A model generated the notes under the pieces. The model saw only the letters and a program-made list of their open reading frames with translations, had not been told where the DNA came from and made no database searches. From NCBI GenBank assembly GCA_030705955.1, contig JAUZPL010000045.1, forward strand, positions 1-33,340: DNA of 33,340 bases, read 5' to 3'. Made by a program: the position numbers and the translations under genes. This DNA comes from Bacillota bacterium. GTDB taxonomy: Bacteria; Bacillota; Bacilli; Bacillales; Cytobacillaceae. Numbering within the stretch: the first letter of the stretch is position 1; every line of letters begins with the position of its first letter. This document shows positions 23,640-31,608 of this stretch, in pieces.

Positions 23640-24755
23640 ATGAAAGTACCGATGCTTGATTTAACAGAACAATATCAAAATTTAAAAGCAGAAATTATCC
23701 CGGCATTAGATGATGTCATGTCAAAAGCACATTTCATTCTAGGGGATAATGTGAAAAAGCTTGAAAAAGATATAGCTGAATATAGCCATTCAAAATATGG
23801 TATCGGTGTTGCAAACGGCAGTGACGCCATTAATATTGCTTTACTAGGTATTGGGCTAGAGCCTGGTGATGAAGTGATTGTTCCATCCTTCACTTTCTTC
23901 GCAACAGCTGGTGCTGTTTCAAGATCTGGCGGAGTTCCTGTATTCGTAGATATTAATCCAAGAACCTTTAATATGGACCCAGCTGCTATTGAAAAAGCTA
24001 TTACTCCAAAAACAAAAGCCATTATTCCTGTTCATTTATATGGCCAAATGGCAGATATGACGGCTATTAAAGAAATTGCTGAAAAGCATCATTTAGCTGT
24101 GATTGAAGATGCTGCACAAGCAATTGGTGCTACACATAGAGGGAAAAAGGTTGGAGAGCTTGGCACCATTGCTACCTATTCCTTCTTCCCAACGAAAAAT
24201 CTTGGTGCATATGGTGATGCGGGTATGGTTATCACCAATGATGATGAATTTGCTGAAAGAATGCGTGTTCTTCGTGTCCATGGAAGCAAGCCAAAATATT
24301 ATCACCATATTCTTGGCTACAATAGCCGTCTTGATGAGATGCAGGCTGCTATCTTAAACGTGAAATTCCCTCATTTAAATGATTGGGCAGAGCTTCGACG
24401 CGAAAAAGCTCATACGTATAACCAATTCATTCAAGAAATGGTGGGGGATGTAGTTGTGACTCCTTATGAAGAGGATTTCAACTATCATGTATTCCATCAG
24501 TATACGATTCGCGTTCCAAAAAGAGATGAGCTGCAGGCATTTTTGAAAGAACAAGGCGTTGAAACCATGATTTATTATCCAAAACCACTTCACCTTCAAC
24601 CCGTGTTTGCGGAATTAGGATATAAGGAAGGGGATCTGCCTGAAACAGAAAAGGCTGCTGCAGAAGCGATCTCATTGCCAATGTTCCCTGAACTTAAAAC
24701 TGAACAACAACAATATGTCGTTGAAAAAATACGTGAATTTTATCAAAAGAATTAA
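23640..24755 (+). CDS. PLP-dependent DegT/DnrJ/EryC1-type sugar aminotransferase
   Basis: This enzyme adds an amino group to a keto-sugar nucleotide using glutamate and PLP. In the 371-residue protein the G-S-D-A-I-N-I-A phosphate loop is at 60-67, D-E-V-I-V-P-S-F-T-F at 77-86, E-D-A-A-Q at 156-160, and the PLP lysine Lys186 in S-F-F-P-T-K-N-L-G-A-Y-G-D-A-G. The overall pattern resembles WbpE/QdtB-type 3-aminotransferases more than PglE/PseC types, but this cannot be settled by eye. It needs a 3- or 4-keto substrate; the dehydratase at 9430 could supply a 4-keto sugar, and no WbpB-type 3-oxidase is present. AAGGAGA precedes the ATG. A terminator hairpin follows. Confidence 0.88.
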   Translation: MKVPMLDLTEQYQNLKAEIIPALDDVMSKAHFILGDNVKKLEKDIAEYSHSKYGIGVANGSDAINIALLGIGLEPGDEVIVPSFTFFATAGAVSRSGGVPVFVDINPRTFNMDPAAIEKAITPKTKAIIPVHLYGQMADMTAIKEIAEKHHLAVIEDAAQAIGATHRGKKVGELGTIATYSFFPTKNLGAYGDAGMVITNDDEFAERMRVLRVHGSKPKYYHHILGYNSRLDEMQAAILNVKFPHLNDWAELRREKAHTYNQFIQEMVGDVVVTPYEEDFNYHVFHQYTIRVPKRDELQAFLKEQGVETMIYYPKPLHLQPVFAELGYKEGDLPETEKAAAEAISLPMFPELKTEQQQYVVEKIREFYQKN

Positions 24756-24780
24756 CTTTTCCGGATACCGGACTTTGGAT

Positions 24781-24813
24781 AAAAAGGCTGTTGATTTCGG
24801 ACAGCCTTTTTCT
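24781..24813 (+). terminator. Terminator between the aminotransferase and the polymerase
   Basis: AAAAAGGCTGT (24781-24791) pairs perfectly with ACAGCCTTTTT (24801-24811), 9-base loop. The next ATG lies only 17 bases after the hairpin, so either it leaks or the polymerase has an unseen promoter. Confidence 0.8.
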
Positions 24814-24827
24814 TTAGGAGGACCTCT

Positions 24828-26273
24828 ATGACTTTTATCCCAAGGATACCACAAATGATTCTAGGTATTGTTGCAGCAGTCATCTTGGGGTTGATTTCCC
24901 ATACTTATTTATCAGCTATATCATTCCGTTATTTTGTTGCCGCCTGTATAGCTGTTACGATTGCCTTGCTGTTTATCATTCAATATAGGCAAAGTTTTTG
25001 GAAATCTCTAACCCTTCAGCATTTCTTATTAAGTATGATGCTTGCAACTTCATTTCTAGGATCAGCCCTGTTTACGGTTAGTGCAGGACCGATTACGCTT
25101 TTCCCCTATCGAGTCATTTTAGTGGTATTAGCGGCTTTTCTCTTATTAAAAGTGGTGAGAAAAGATATTTCTTTATCCGGGCATTTCCAAATTCCATTTG
25201 TTTATTTGTTTTTGCTTTTCTGGATTTTTTATGGATTTCTTGCCTTGAGTTGGGCTGCAGATCTAACAAGTGGACTTAAGGAAATGATTACCCTTACTAC
25301 TGAAATTATGGTTATTTTCTTTGTAACCACACTCTTCAAACGTGAAGAAAATTACTTTGAGTTTTTCACTCTTTGGATTGTAATGGGATTTTTATTAATT
25401 GGAATTGGTTTTGTTGAGCACTTTTTACATCATCATTTACCAATTTCGAGGATTTACCATGGTATGGCCTATCAGCAAGGAATTCCAACGGCTGTGTATG
25501 AGAATGAAAATGACTATGGAAGCTTTTTAGGCTTGCTGAGCTTTTTCTATCTCTCCTTAGCTAAAAATGGAAAATACATGATTTATCGACTAGTGGGATT
25601 GGTTGGCTTTTTAAGTTCAGTCTATCTTATTATTGTGACTGAGTCCCGTGCCAATTATATTGGGGTATTTCTTGGCTGTATCGTGTGGTTTATTGTATTT
25701 TTAAGCAAAAAACAGAAACGTGCCTTTGTTTGGACTGCGATTGTTCTGATCCCAGTGGTTGTCATTTCTCAATTGAAAAATGTTAGCTCATTCGGAAAAT
25801 TTTTATCACAACAATTTGGCAGTATTACCTCAGGCAATGAAACCTCTTCTGTGCCAGTTCGGGAGCATTTATTGGCAAATGCGAAGGTATTCATAGAGAA
25901 TTCCTTCGGGTTTGGAGTGGGGCCAGGAAATATTGAATATTATCAAAAAAATGATCCCGTGTATCCTACATTTGGAGCCTATAACCCCCACAATTGGTGG
26001 TTTGAGATTTTTTCACAGTATGGATTTTTAATCCTTACGGGGTATTTATTAATGTTCCTGTTCCTATTTGTTGCGCTTTTTCGATTATGGAAAAGGCAAA
26101 AAAATGTGCTTATCAGTGAAGCTTTAATTTGTGGAATGATAGCCTTTATTATGGCAAGTATCAGCCCTAATTCCTTTATCGGCCTAAACTATAACTGGGT
26201 CTTCATGGCTTTTGTTATTGCGTACGTAAATGTTCATTATAAAGAGATCAAACATTCAGGAGGACAAAAATGA
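24828..26273 (+). CDS. Wzy/TuaE-type polysaccharide polymerase (O-antigen ligase family)
   Basis: Membrane protein of 481 residues with about 12 helices. The long outer loop between helices (about 325-400) has the Wzy_C pattern: R-E-H-L-L-A-N-A, G-F-G-V-G-P-G-N, and Y-N-P-H-N-W-W-F-E-I. The family joins flipped lipid-linked repeats into long chains at the outer face. B. subtilis TuaE has nearly the same length and is likewise followed by tuaF. TTAGGAGGACC precedes the ATG. The stop overlaps the next start by four bases (ATGA), so the two proteins are made together. Confidence 0.87.
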   Translation: MTFIPRIPQMILGIVAAVILGLISHTYLSAISFRYFVAACIAVTIALLFIIQYRQSFWKSLTLQHFLLSMMLATSFLGSALFTVSAGPITLFPYRVILVVLAAFLLLKVVRKDISLSGHFQIPFVYLFLLFWIFYGFLALSWAADLTSGLKEMITLTTEIMVIFFVTTLFKREENYFEFFTLWIVMGFLLIGIGFVEHFLHHHLPISRIYHGMAYQQGIPTAVYENENDYGSFLGLLSFFYLSLAKNGKYMIYRLVGLVGFLSSVYLIIVTESRANYIGVFLGCIVWFIVFLSKKQKRAFVWTAIVLIPVVVISQLKNVSSFGKFLSQQFGSITSGNETSSVPVREHLLANAKVFIENSFGFGVGPGNIEYYQKNDPVYPTFGAYNPHNWWFEIFSQYGFLILTGYLLMFLFLFVALFRLWKRQKNVLISEALICGMIAFIMASISPNSFIGLNYNWVFMAFVIAYVNVHYKEIKHSGGQK

Positions 26274-26920
26274 ATAGTATCTTTAGTAGCATCGCTAAAA
26301 GAGCAAAGAAATTGATGATCATCCTTATCATCCTTCCGCTCCTTGCAGGACTAGTTGGCTATGTGATGGAAAAGAAAGCTCCTGCTACCTATACAGCAAA
26401 GGCAACAATTGAACTTGGAACTTGGCAAAATGAAGGATGGACCAGCTCCCAAGAGGTGGCGAATATTTTAACTAATCCACTTAATCTAAAAAAATGGACG
26501 ACAAAACCTGATTATGTGAAACAACACTTGACTATATTATCTAACCAAACGAGTGATCTTGTTCATGTTGAATATACTGGTACCACTTTAACAGAAGCCA
26601 AGGATACCTTAACATCTGTTATAACTGGATTTATGAATGCAAGTGATAGTGTCTATAATGAAAAAGTTAATACTGTCCAAAATGCATTAGATAGGCTTAA
26701 GAAATACAATACACAACAATTTGATCAGCCAAAAGATATGGCTGACTTACAACAAACATTAACAGAATATAAAACAAGACCAACTCAAATATTTGAAGAT
26801 GTCAGTGCTACCTCCGGCTACGTAAGCCCGCTTAAACGCGGTATCTTCGGCCTTATTATCGGATTAATGCTTGATATTATCATCCTTGCTTTACCAGAAA
26901 TCTTTAGGGATTTTCGCTAG
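26270..26920 (+). CDS. Wzz/TuaF-like chain-length protein without kinase
   Basis: The 216-residue protein has a membrane helix near each end (about 14-34 and 188-208), with a mostly polar external domain between them. The first helix is followed by P-A-T-Y-T-A-K-A-T-I-E-L-G, the entry of the Wzz domain. An N-I-L-T-N-P-L-N loop and a helical stretch (about 125-165) follow. There is no BY-kinase domain. Such proteins set chain length with the polymerase; TuaF of B. subtilis (226 residues) is the closest known layout. The start overlaps the polymerase stop, with GGAGG in the end of that gene. A strong terminator closes the block. Confidence 0.82.
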   Translation: MNSIFSSIAKRAKKLMIILIILPLLAGLVGYVMEKKAPATYTAKATIELGTWQNEGWTSSQEVANILTNPLNLKKWTTKPDYVKQHLTILSNQTSDLVHVEYTGTTLTEAKDTLTSVITGFMNASDSVYNEKVNTVQNALDRLKKYNTQQFDQPKDMADLQQTLTEYKTRPTQIFEDVSATSGYVSPLKRGIFGLIIGLMLDIIILALPEIFRDFR

Positions 26921-26932
26921 AATTCCTTTTTG

Positions 26933-26964
26933 AAGGGCTGACCCAATTGGGTCAGCCCTTTTTT
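26933..26964 (+). terminator. Terminator of the second polysaccharide block
   Basis: Perfect 12-bp stem, AAGGGCTGACCC (26933-26944) with GGGTCAGCCCTT (26949-26960), loop AATT, followed by TTTT. Confidence 0.95.
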
Positions 26965-27019
26965 AAAACCATTTCTAGTAACAAGGCTGTGTTAATGCTC
27001 TTTGTTGTTTTTATAACTA

Positions 27020-27365
27020 TGTTGATTGGAGCGGAAGGTGCTTGACTCCTCGAAAATGCTATCGTATTACCTTCGTTCGATGTTATTTCAAAGAAGACGA
27101 ATCGTTACCTTAGAAGGCAAAAAAGCAGGGGGAAGGTAATGAAAGAAAGAGAATCGTTACCTTAGAAGGCAAAAAAGCTGAGGGAAGGTAATGAAAGAAT
27201 GCGAATGATGAACATAAAAGCCAAAAAAGCATCAAAGAAGCTGAATTTCCCACTTAAAGGGAAAAATTCAAAAGAAAACAAAATGCACCTTTAGTTATTG
27301 TTAAATATAGTGTGAACTTTTTCAGGGCCCTCGCAAAGTGCCGAGGAGGCTCCCAAACTGCCCGC
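27020..27365. repeat. Dispersed Bacillus-type repeat, apparently split by other repeats
   Basis: GTTGATTGGAGCGGAAGG (27021-27038) followed by GACTCCT, and further on GCCGAGGAGGCTC then GCCCGCGAAAAT (about 27341-27370), recall the two ends of a GC-rich repeat common between genes in Bacillaceae. Between them lie about 280 bases of AT-rich repeats. The left flank (GGCTGTGTTAA, 26984-26994) also fits the known surroundings of such elements. The recognition is from memory of the family. Confidence 0.5.
27099..27250. repeat. 52-bp direct repeats, about three copies
   Basis: Copies begin at 27099, 27151 and 27203, exactly 52 bases apart. The first two are nearly identical (GAATCGTTACCTTAGAAGGC then AAAAAAGC), the third is degraded (GAATGATGAACATAAAAGCC). 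Each of the first two contains a TTACCTT...AAGGTAA inverted repeat. No protein-like frame runs through them. Confidence 0.85.
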
Positions 27366-27399
27366 GAAAATTAACATTAAATTTTACAGAGTCAATAAT

Positions 27400-27434
27400 A
27401 AAAAAGTCGAAACCAATTGGTTTCGACCTTTTTT
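27400..27434. terminator. Bidirectional terminator downstream of tagV
   Basis: GTCGAAACC (27406-27414) and GGTTTCGAC (27419-27427) with loop AATT, A run on the left and T run on the right. On the minus strand it ends tagV transcription; on the plus strand it would stop read-through from the spacer. Confidence 0.88.
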
Positions 27435-27440
27435 ATGTCT

Positions 27441-27476
27441 GCTCCAGGCGCTGATATACAGACGCCTGGAGCTTTT
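27441..27476 (+). terminator. GC-rich hairpin next to the tagV stop
   Basis: GCTCCAGGCG (27441-27450) with CGCCTGGAGC (27463-27472), followed by TTTT on the plus strand. It shares CGCCTGGAGC with the end of the dispersed Bacillus repeat, so it may derive from it. Confidence 0.6.
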
Positions 27477-27480
27477 CTTA

Positions 27481-28572
27481 TTAATGATTTGAACTATTTT
27501 GCGAATCATTGGAGCTGCTTTGTGAATCACTTGAACTGCTACCTGAGCTAGTTGTTGATCCTGATGATGAACTTGGGCTGATTAATCCTAAATGGGTCTT
27601 TAGGATCGTAGAAACCTCATCAAGGGACTGTGGATCTGGTTGGAAAAAGTATTCTTTAGGATAGCCAAGGTAAAGATCTGAGCCTTTGATTTGAAGTTGT
27701 TGGATTTTTGAAGAATTAAAATCAGTGTACTTTTGTCTAAAGGCAATGGCATCACTAATTTTCATATTGGTTTCTATATTATTTCCAAGCTGATCGGCAA
27801 TGTCACCAATCTTTAAAATGGCACTTGGTGATGATAATTTACCAATCACTGCAGAAACAATTTCTCTTTGTCTGGTATTACGACCAAAGTCTCCACGTGG
27901 GTCTTTATATCTCATTCTCGCATAAACTAAGGCAGCGTTCCCACTTAAATGCTGTGGACCCTTGTAGAAATAATATCTATGCCATTGAGGATCAATATCA
28001 TTAAAATTAAATGGTACGTTTACGTCCACACCGCCAAGAATATTGACAATATTTTTAAACCCATCAAAGTTAACCGTAACATAATAATCAATTGGAATAT
28101 CTAATAAATTTTCGACCGTTTTAATCGATAATTCTTTCCCACCATGGCCATAAGCTGCATTTATTTTATCTTTCCTCCAGCCAGGTATGCGCACGCGTGA
28201 ATCCCGAGGAATACTTACTAGCTTCATGGTCTGCTCTTTCGGATTGAACGTAGCAACCATCATCGTATCTGTTCGTCCTGGATCCCCTTTTTTGCCACTG
28301 GCATAATTCTCAATTCCCAAAATTAACACGGAAAAAGGATCACTAGAAACATAAACAGGTGATTTACGTAAAGCTGACTTATCTCCGCGTCCTTTAATCT
28401 GTTGATAGGATTTATTTACTGCCTGATAAGCATGATACCCAACATATCCTGCATACCCAAGGCCAGCAACTAAAAATGTTAAAATGATGGCAAGTAAAAT
28501 TCTTCTTCTTCGCTTCTTTTTGTTACTTCTATTATCTTTTCTAGTTGGTGAATTTCTGTTAATATCAACCAT
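27481..28572 (-). CDS. tagV: LytR-CpsA-Psr (LCP) wall-polymer ligase, TagV-like
   Basis: LCP proteins move lipid-linked teichoic acid or similar polymers onto peptidoglycan at the outer membrane face. The 363-residue protein has a basic cytoplasmic tip (R-S-N-K-K-K-R-R-R-R), one helix (about 25-45), and the LCP domain with P-G-R-T-D-T-M-M, S-I-P-R-D-S-R-V and the strongly conserved Y-A-R-M-R-Y...F-G-R-N-T-R-Q-R-E-I. The last 45 residues are a Ser/Gly/Asn/Gln-rich tail (S-S-S-S-G-S-T-T-S-S-G). The name follows gene order: it lies directly beside yvyE, as tagV (yvhJ) does in B. subtilis; tagU is a related alternative. AGAGGATGA precedes the ATG. It lies next to the polymer block, so attaching that polymer is plausible. 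Confidence 0.88.
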   Translation of the reverse strand: MVDINRNSPTRKDNRSNKKKRRRRILLAIILTFLVAGLGYAGYVGYHAYQAVNKSYQQIKGRGDKSALRKSPVYVSSDPFSVLILGIENYASGKKGDPGRTDTMMVATFNPKEQTMKLVSIPRDSRVRIPGWRKDKINAAYGHGGKELSIKTVENLLDIPIDYYVTVNFDGFKNIVNILGGVDVNVPFNFNDIDPQWHRYYFYKGPQHLSGNAALVYARMRYKDPRGDFGRNTRQREIVSAVIGKLSSPSAILKIGDIADQLGNNIETNMKISDAIAFRQKYTDFNSSKIQQLQIKGSDLYLGYPKEYFFQPDPQSLDEVSTILKTHLGLISPSSSSGSTTSSGSSSSDSQSSSNDSQNSSNH

Positions 28573-28613
28573 ATTTCATCCTCTTTCAAATGTTCTAAGC
28601 GAAACAATTATTA

Positions 28614-28642
28614 ATTATAATATATCTTCAAAATTTTGATAA
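28614..28642 (-). promoter_or_regulatory. Promoter of tagV
   Basis: The minus strand reads TTATCA, 17 bases, TATAAT (-35 at 28642-28637, -10 at 28619-28614), about 42 bases upstream of the ATG. Confidence 0.6.
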
Positions 28643-28664
28643 GATAGGAAAAAATTTTTCATTT

Positions 28665-29297
28665 TTACACGTCTGTTTCAAGATAAAGTAAATCTCCACT
28701 TTTACTATCAAGTTGTCCATTTGTTATCTCTGTTATCCACTTTATAAAGGAAGAGATGTGGTCTTTTTGAACAAAAATTTCAAATTCCACTTTTTCTAAA
28801 TAATGGATTTCTTTTATAGAATAAGGGGATGAATGCAATTCATTTTCAACTTTACCAAGCCAAGTGTAGTCTACTGTTACATGCATAATCTGCATTAACG
28901 TTCTTTCAACAACTCCAACTGTATTTAAACCTTCAGAAGTAGACCTTCCGTATGCACGAATAAGACCGCCAGCTCCTAGTTTTATTCCTCCAAAGTATCG
29001 TGTAACAACGACAACTGTATCTTTGATTTTTCTTTTTTTTAGTACTTCAAGGATTGGGACTCCAGCGGTTCCACTTGGTTCACCGTCGTCATTCGCCTTT
29101 TGGATATGGTCATGTTCCCCAATAATATAGGCTGAACAATTATGTGTAGCATTCCAGTGTTTTTTCTTAATAGTCTGGATAAAATTCAGTGCATCATTAT
29201 CCGTTTCCGCTCTTGATATGTGGGCGATAAATCGGGATTTTTCAATGACAATTTCATGTTCGCCTGTCTTTTTAACAGTATTGTATCGAGAAAGCAC
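28665..29297 (-). CDS. yvyE: YigZ/IMPACT-family protein YvyE
   Basis: The 210-residue cytoplasmic protein has the UPF0029/IMPACT N-terminal domain: K-S-R-F-I-A-H, H-N-C-S-A-Y, then D-D-G-E-P-S-G-T-A-G-V-P-I-L and R-Y-F-G-G-I-K-L-G-A-G-G-L-I-R-A-Y. A smaller C-terminal domain (about 135-205) follows. The family is widespread; its biochemical role is not settled, with links to nucleotide or RNA binding. The GTG start at 29297 has GGAG 7 bases upstream. It lies divergent from degS as in B. subtilis, which supports the name. A minus-strand TATAAT at 29366-29361 may be its -10; no good -35 is seen. Confidence 0.9.
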   Translation of the reverse strand: MLSRYNTVKKTGEHEIVIEKSRFIAHISRAETDNDALNFIQTIKKKHWNATHNCSAYIIGEHDHIQKANDDGEPSGTAGVPILEVLKKRKIKDTVVVVTRYFGGIKLGAGGLIRAYGRSTSEGLNTVGVVERTLMQIMHVTVDYTWLGKVENELHSSPYSIKEIHYLEKVEFEIFVQKDHISSFIKWITEITNGQLDSKSGDLLYLETDV

Positions 29298-29534
29298 TGT
29301 GACTCTCCTTCAAAACGTCTGACTTTATGGTATTTTTTGTAGAAAAACTTCGACCTTCCTATTATAATTCCCTCTCTTTAAAAAGGATAGAAATATGTAG
29401 ATTGTAATAAAATTTTAATATTAGGGGAATTTAGAAATGATATGTAAAGGGATACATATGGATTGAAAATAGGTAAATAGTCCTATTTGGTATCAGACTT
29501 TTTACCAATTTTCCAAAATTACCGAGTGTTTACA

Positions 29535-29543
29535 TGGTATAAT
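29535..29543 (+). promoter_or_regulatory. Extended -10 promoter of degS-degU
   Basis: TGGTATAAT is an extended -10 with a perfect TATAAT, 62 bases before the degS ATG. No good -35 is seen 17 bases upstream (AAAATT). The rest of the 29298-29604 spacer is AT-rich with nothing else recognised. Confidence 0.6.
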
Positions 29544-29604
29544 CATTAAATAAACGATAGAATATTTTTAAAAGACCAAAGGGTTTTTGCCTGGAGGAAT
29601 ACAT

Positions 29605-30771
29605 ATGAAAATAAAGAAGTTTGATACAGAAACACTGGATGAGATACTTGAAAAGATGATTGAAACTGTTGGAAACAGTAAGGATGAGATTTTTCATATT
29701 AGTGAGCAATGCCGGAAAGATTTTGAAACCATTACTGCCGAATTAAACAGTATCCGATTATTCGTTTATAAGGTAATTGACGATGGAGATATCCTTGAAC
29801 AACAAGTTCGCCATGCCAGGAAACGGCTCTCTGAAGTCAGTATGAATTTTAAACAATATTCGGAATCAGAAGTACGCGATGCTTACGAAAAAGCTCACCA
29901 GCTGCAAATGGATCTTTCTATTAACCAGCAGCAGGAGAAGCAGCTTCGGGATAAAAGAGATGATCTTGAGAGACGGCTCCTGGGGATTACGGAAACGATT
30001 GAAAGAGCAGAACATCTTGTTTCGCAAATTTCTGTCGTGATGAACTATTTAACAAGCGATTTGAAACAAATGGGTGAAATTTTAGAGGATGCCAAGGCAA
30101 AGCAAGATTTTGGTCTAAAAATTATAGAAGCACAAGAAGATGAAAGAAGGCGCCTATCTAGGGAAATTCATGATGGCCCGGCGCAAATGCTAGCCAATGT
30201 CATGATGCGCTCTGATTTAATTGAACGGGTTTATAGGGAAAAAGGCGGAGAGGAAGCAATCCTTGAGGTTCGAAGCTTTAAGAAGATGGTTCGCTCAGCT
30301 CTTTATGAGGTCAGGAGGATTATTTATGATCTCCGTCCAATGGCTTTAGACGATCTTGGACTTATTCCTACCCTAAGAAAATACTTACAAACCATCGAAG
30401 AATATCATCATAAAGCAAAAATTGAATTTATGAGTATCGGTCCAGAGGAAAGACTGCCAGCTAAATATGAAGTGGCGCTGTTTAGACTGATACAAGAATC
30501 AGTTCAAAATGCGTTAAAGCATTCACAAGCAAGTGTGATTACCGTCCGAATTGAAATGACAAAACAAGCTATCAATGTTTTAATTAATGATAATGGTGTT
30601 GGTTTTGATACGGGGAAAAAATATCCTGACTCTTTTGGTATTCTTGGTATGAAGGAACGAGTTGAGTTGCTTCACGGTGAAATAGCCATTGATTCAGGAG
30701 TTAGAAAAGGAACAAAAGTGTTTATTCGGGTTCCATTAGCAGAGGAAAGAAAGGTCAAGGGAGGGCACTAA
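29605..30771 (+). CDS. degS: Sensor histidine kinase DegS
   Basis: Cytoplasmic two-component kinase of 388 residues with no membrane helices. The N-terminal half (about 30-165) is coiled coil. The HisKA_3 box [20 protein letters not shown] has phospho-acceptor His189, the same number as in B. subtilis DegS. The ATPase part has E-S-V-Q-N-A-L-K-H (298-306), N-D-N-G-V-G-F-D (328-335) and G-I-L-G-M-K-E-R-V. It phosphorylates DegU to switch between motility, secreted enzymes, polymer production and competence. ATG 29605 follows GGAGG; the TTG at 29587 lies upstream of that site. It is followed one base after the stop by degU. Confidence 0.96.
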   Translation: MKIKKFDTETLDEILEKMIETVGNSKDEIFHISEQCRKDFETITAELNSIRLFVYKVIDDGDILEQQVRHARKRLSEVSMNFKQYSESEVRDAYEKAHQLQMDLSINQQQEKQLRDKRDDLERRLLGITETIERAEHLVSQISVVMNYLTSDLKQMGEILEDAKAKQDFGLKIIEAQEDERRRLSREIHDGPAQMLANVMMRSDLIERVYREKGGEEAILEVRSFKKMVRSALYEVRRIIYDLRPMALDDLGLIPTLRKYLQTIEEYHHKAKIEFMSIGPEERLPAKYEVALFRLIQESVQNALKHSQASVITVRIEMTKQAINVLINDNGVGFDTGKKYPDSFGILGMKERVELLHGEIAIDSGVRKGTKVFIRVPLAEERKVKGGH

Positions 30772-30772
30772 C

Positions 30773-31459
30773 ATGACAACAAAAATAGCAATTATAGATG
30801 ACCATCAGCTTTTTAGAGAAGGCGTAAAGAGAATCCTGGAATTCGAAAAAACATTTCAAGTCGTGGCAGAAGGCGACGATGGAAGTGATGCATTAAAATT
30901 GGTTGAGGCCTATAACCCTGATGTTGTGATTATGGATATCAACATGCCTCGTGTAAACGGTGTGGAGGCAACGCGTGGGCTAATTGAAAAATATCCAAAT
31001 ACGAAGGTTATTATTCTTTCCATTCATGATGATGAAAATTATGTCACACATGTTTTGCAAACCGGGGCAAGGGGCTATTTGCTTAAGGAAATGGATGCAG
31101 ATGCTCTTGTCGAGGCTGTACGTGTTGTAGCAGAGGGTGGTTCCTATCTTCATCCAAAGGTTACACATAGTTTAGTTAAGGAATATCGAAGATTATCATC
31201 TAATTCTTTAACTAAAAGCGGAGGATTTTCACAGCCGATTGAAATTCGCCGCCCTCTTCACCTGCTGACACGTCGGGAATGTGAAGTACTGCAAATGCTT
31301 GCAGACGGAAAAAGTAATCGTGCCATTGGTGAGGCATTGTTTATTAGTGAGAAAACGGTTAAAAACCATGTAAGCAATATTTTGCAAAAAATGAATGTAA
31401 ATGACCGTACCCAGGCAGTTGTAGTTGCTATTAAAAATGGTTGGGTAGAGGTTCGATAA
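30773..31459 (+). CDS. degU: Response regulator DegU
   Basis: NarL/LuxR-type regulator of 228 residues. The receiver domain has [11 protein letters not shown] (acidic pocket Asp9-Asp10), phospho-acceptor Asp55 in V-I-M-D-I-N-M-P, Ser/Thr region I-I-L-S-I-H-D-D, and Lys in Y-L-L-K-E. The DNA-binding domain (about 160-225) has [19 protein letters not shown] and [13 protein letters not shown]. DegU controls exoenzymes, capsule-type polymers, motility and competence in Bacillus. The spacing to degS is a single base with GGGAGG inside its end, and a terminator follows. Confidence 0.96.
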   Translation: MTTKIAIIDDHQLFREGVKRILEFEKTFQVVAEGDDGSDALKLVEAYNPDVVIMDINMPRVNGVEATRGLIEKYPNTKVIILSIHDDENYVTHVLQTGARGYLLKEMDADALVEAVRVVAEGGSYLHPKVTHSLVKEYRRLSSNSLTKSGGFSQPIEIRRPLHLLTRRECEVLQMLADGKSNRAIGEALFISEKTVKNHVSNILQKMNVNDRTQAVVVAIKNGWVEVR

Positions 31460-31489
31460 GAGCAGATTTATTTTCTGCTCTTTTTTTTG
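31459..31489 (+). terminator. Terminator after degU
   Basis: AGAGCAGA (31459-31466) with TCTGCTCT (31474-31481), followed by seven T bases. Confidence 0.9.
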
Positions 31490-31519
31490 GTTTCTTTCTA
31501 GTTTTATAAGGGTGTTTTT

Positions 31520-31548
31520 TTGATTAGCTTCCTTTTCATCTATACTAT
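31520..31548 (+). promoter_or_regulatory. Probable promoter of degV
   Basis: TTGATT (31520-31525), 17 bases, TACTAT (31543-31548), 60 bases before the degV ATG and after the degU terminator. Confidence 0.55.
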
Positions 31549-31608
31549 TTTCATATAAAATAAAAACACACATATAGTAGAGAAAAAGGAGAAGGATGGT
31601 CATTTTTT

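Noticed and set aside
27099-27250. CRISPR-like 52-bp period
   Set aside because: The whole 52-bp unit repeats, including the part that would be spacer, and only about three copies exist.
29587-29604. TTG start for DegS
   Set aside because: It lies before the GGAGG site that serves ATG 29605, and His189 numbering fits the shorter form.
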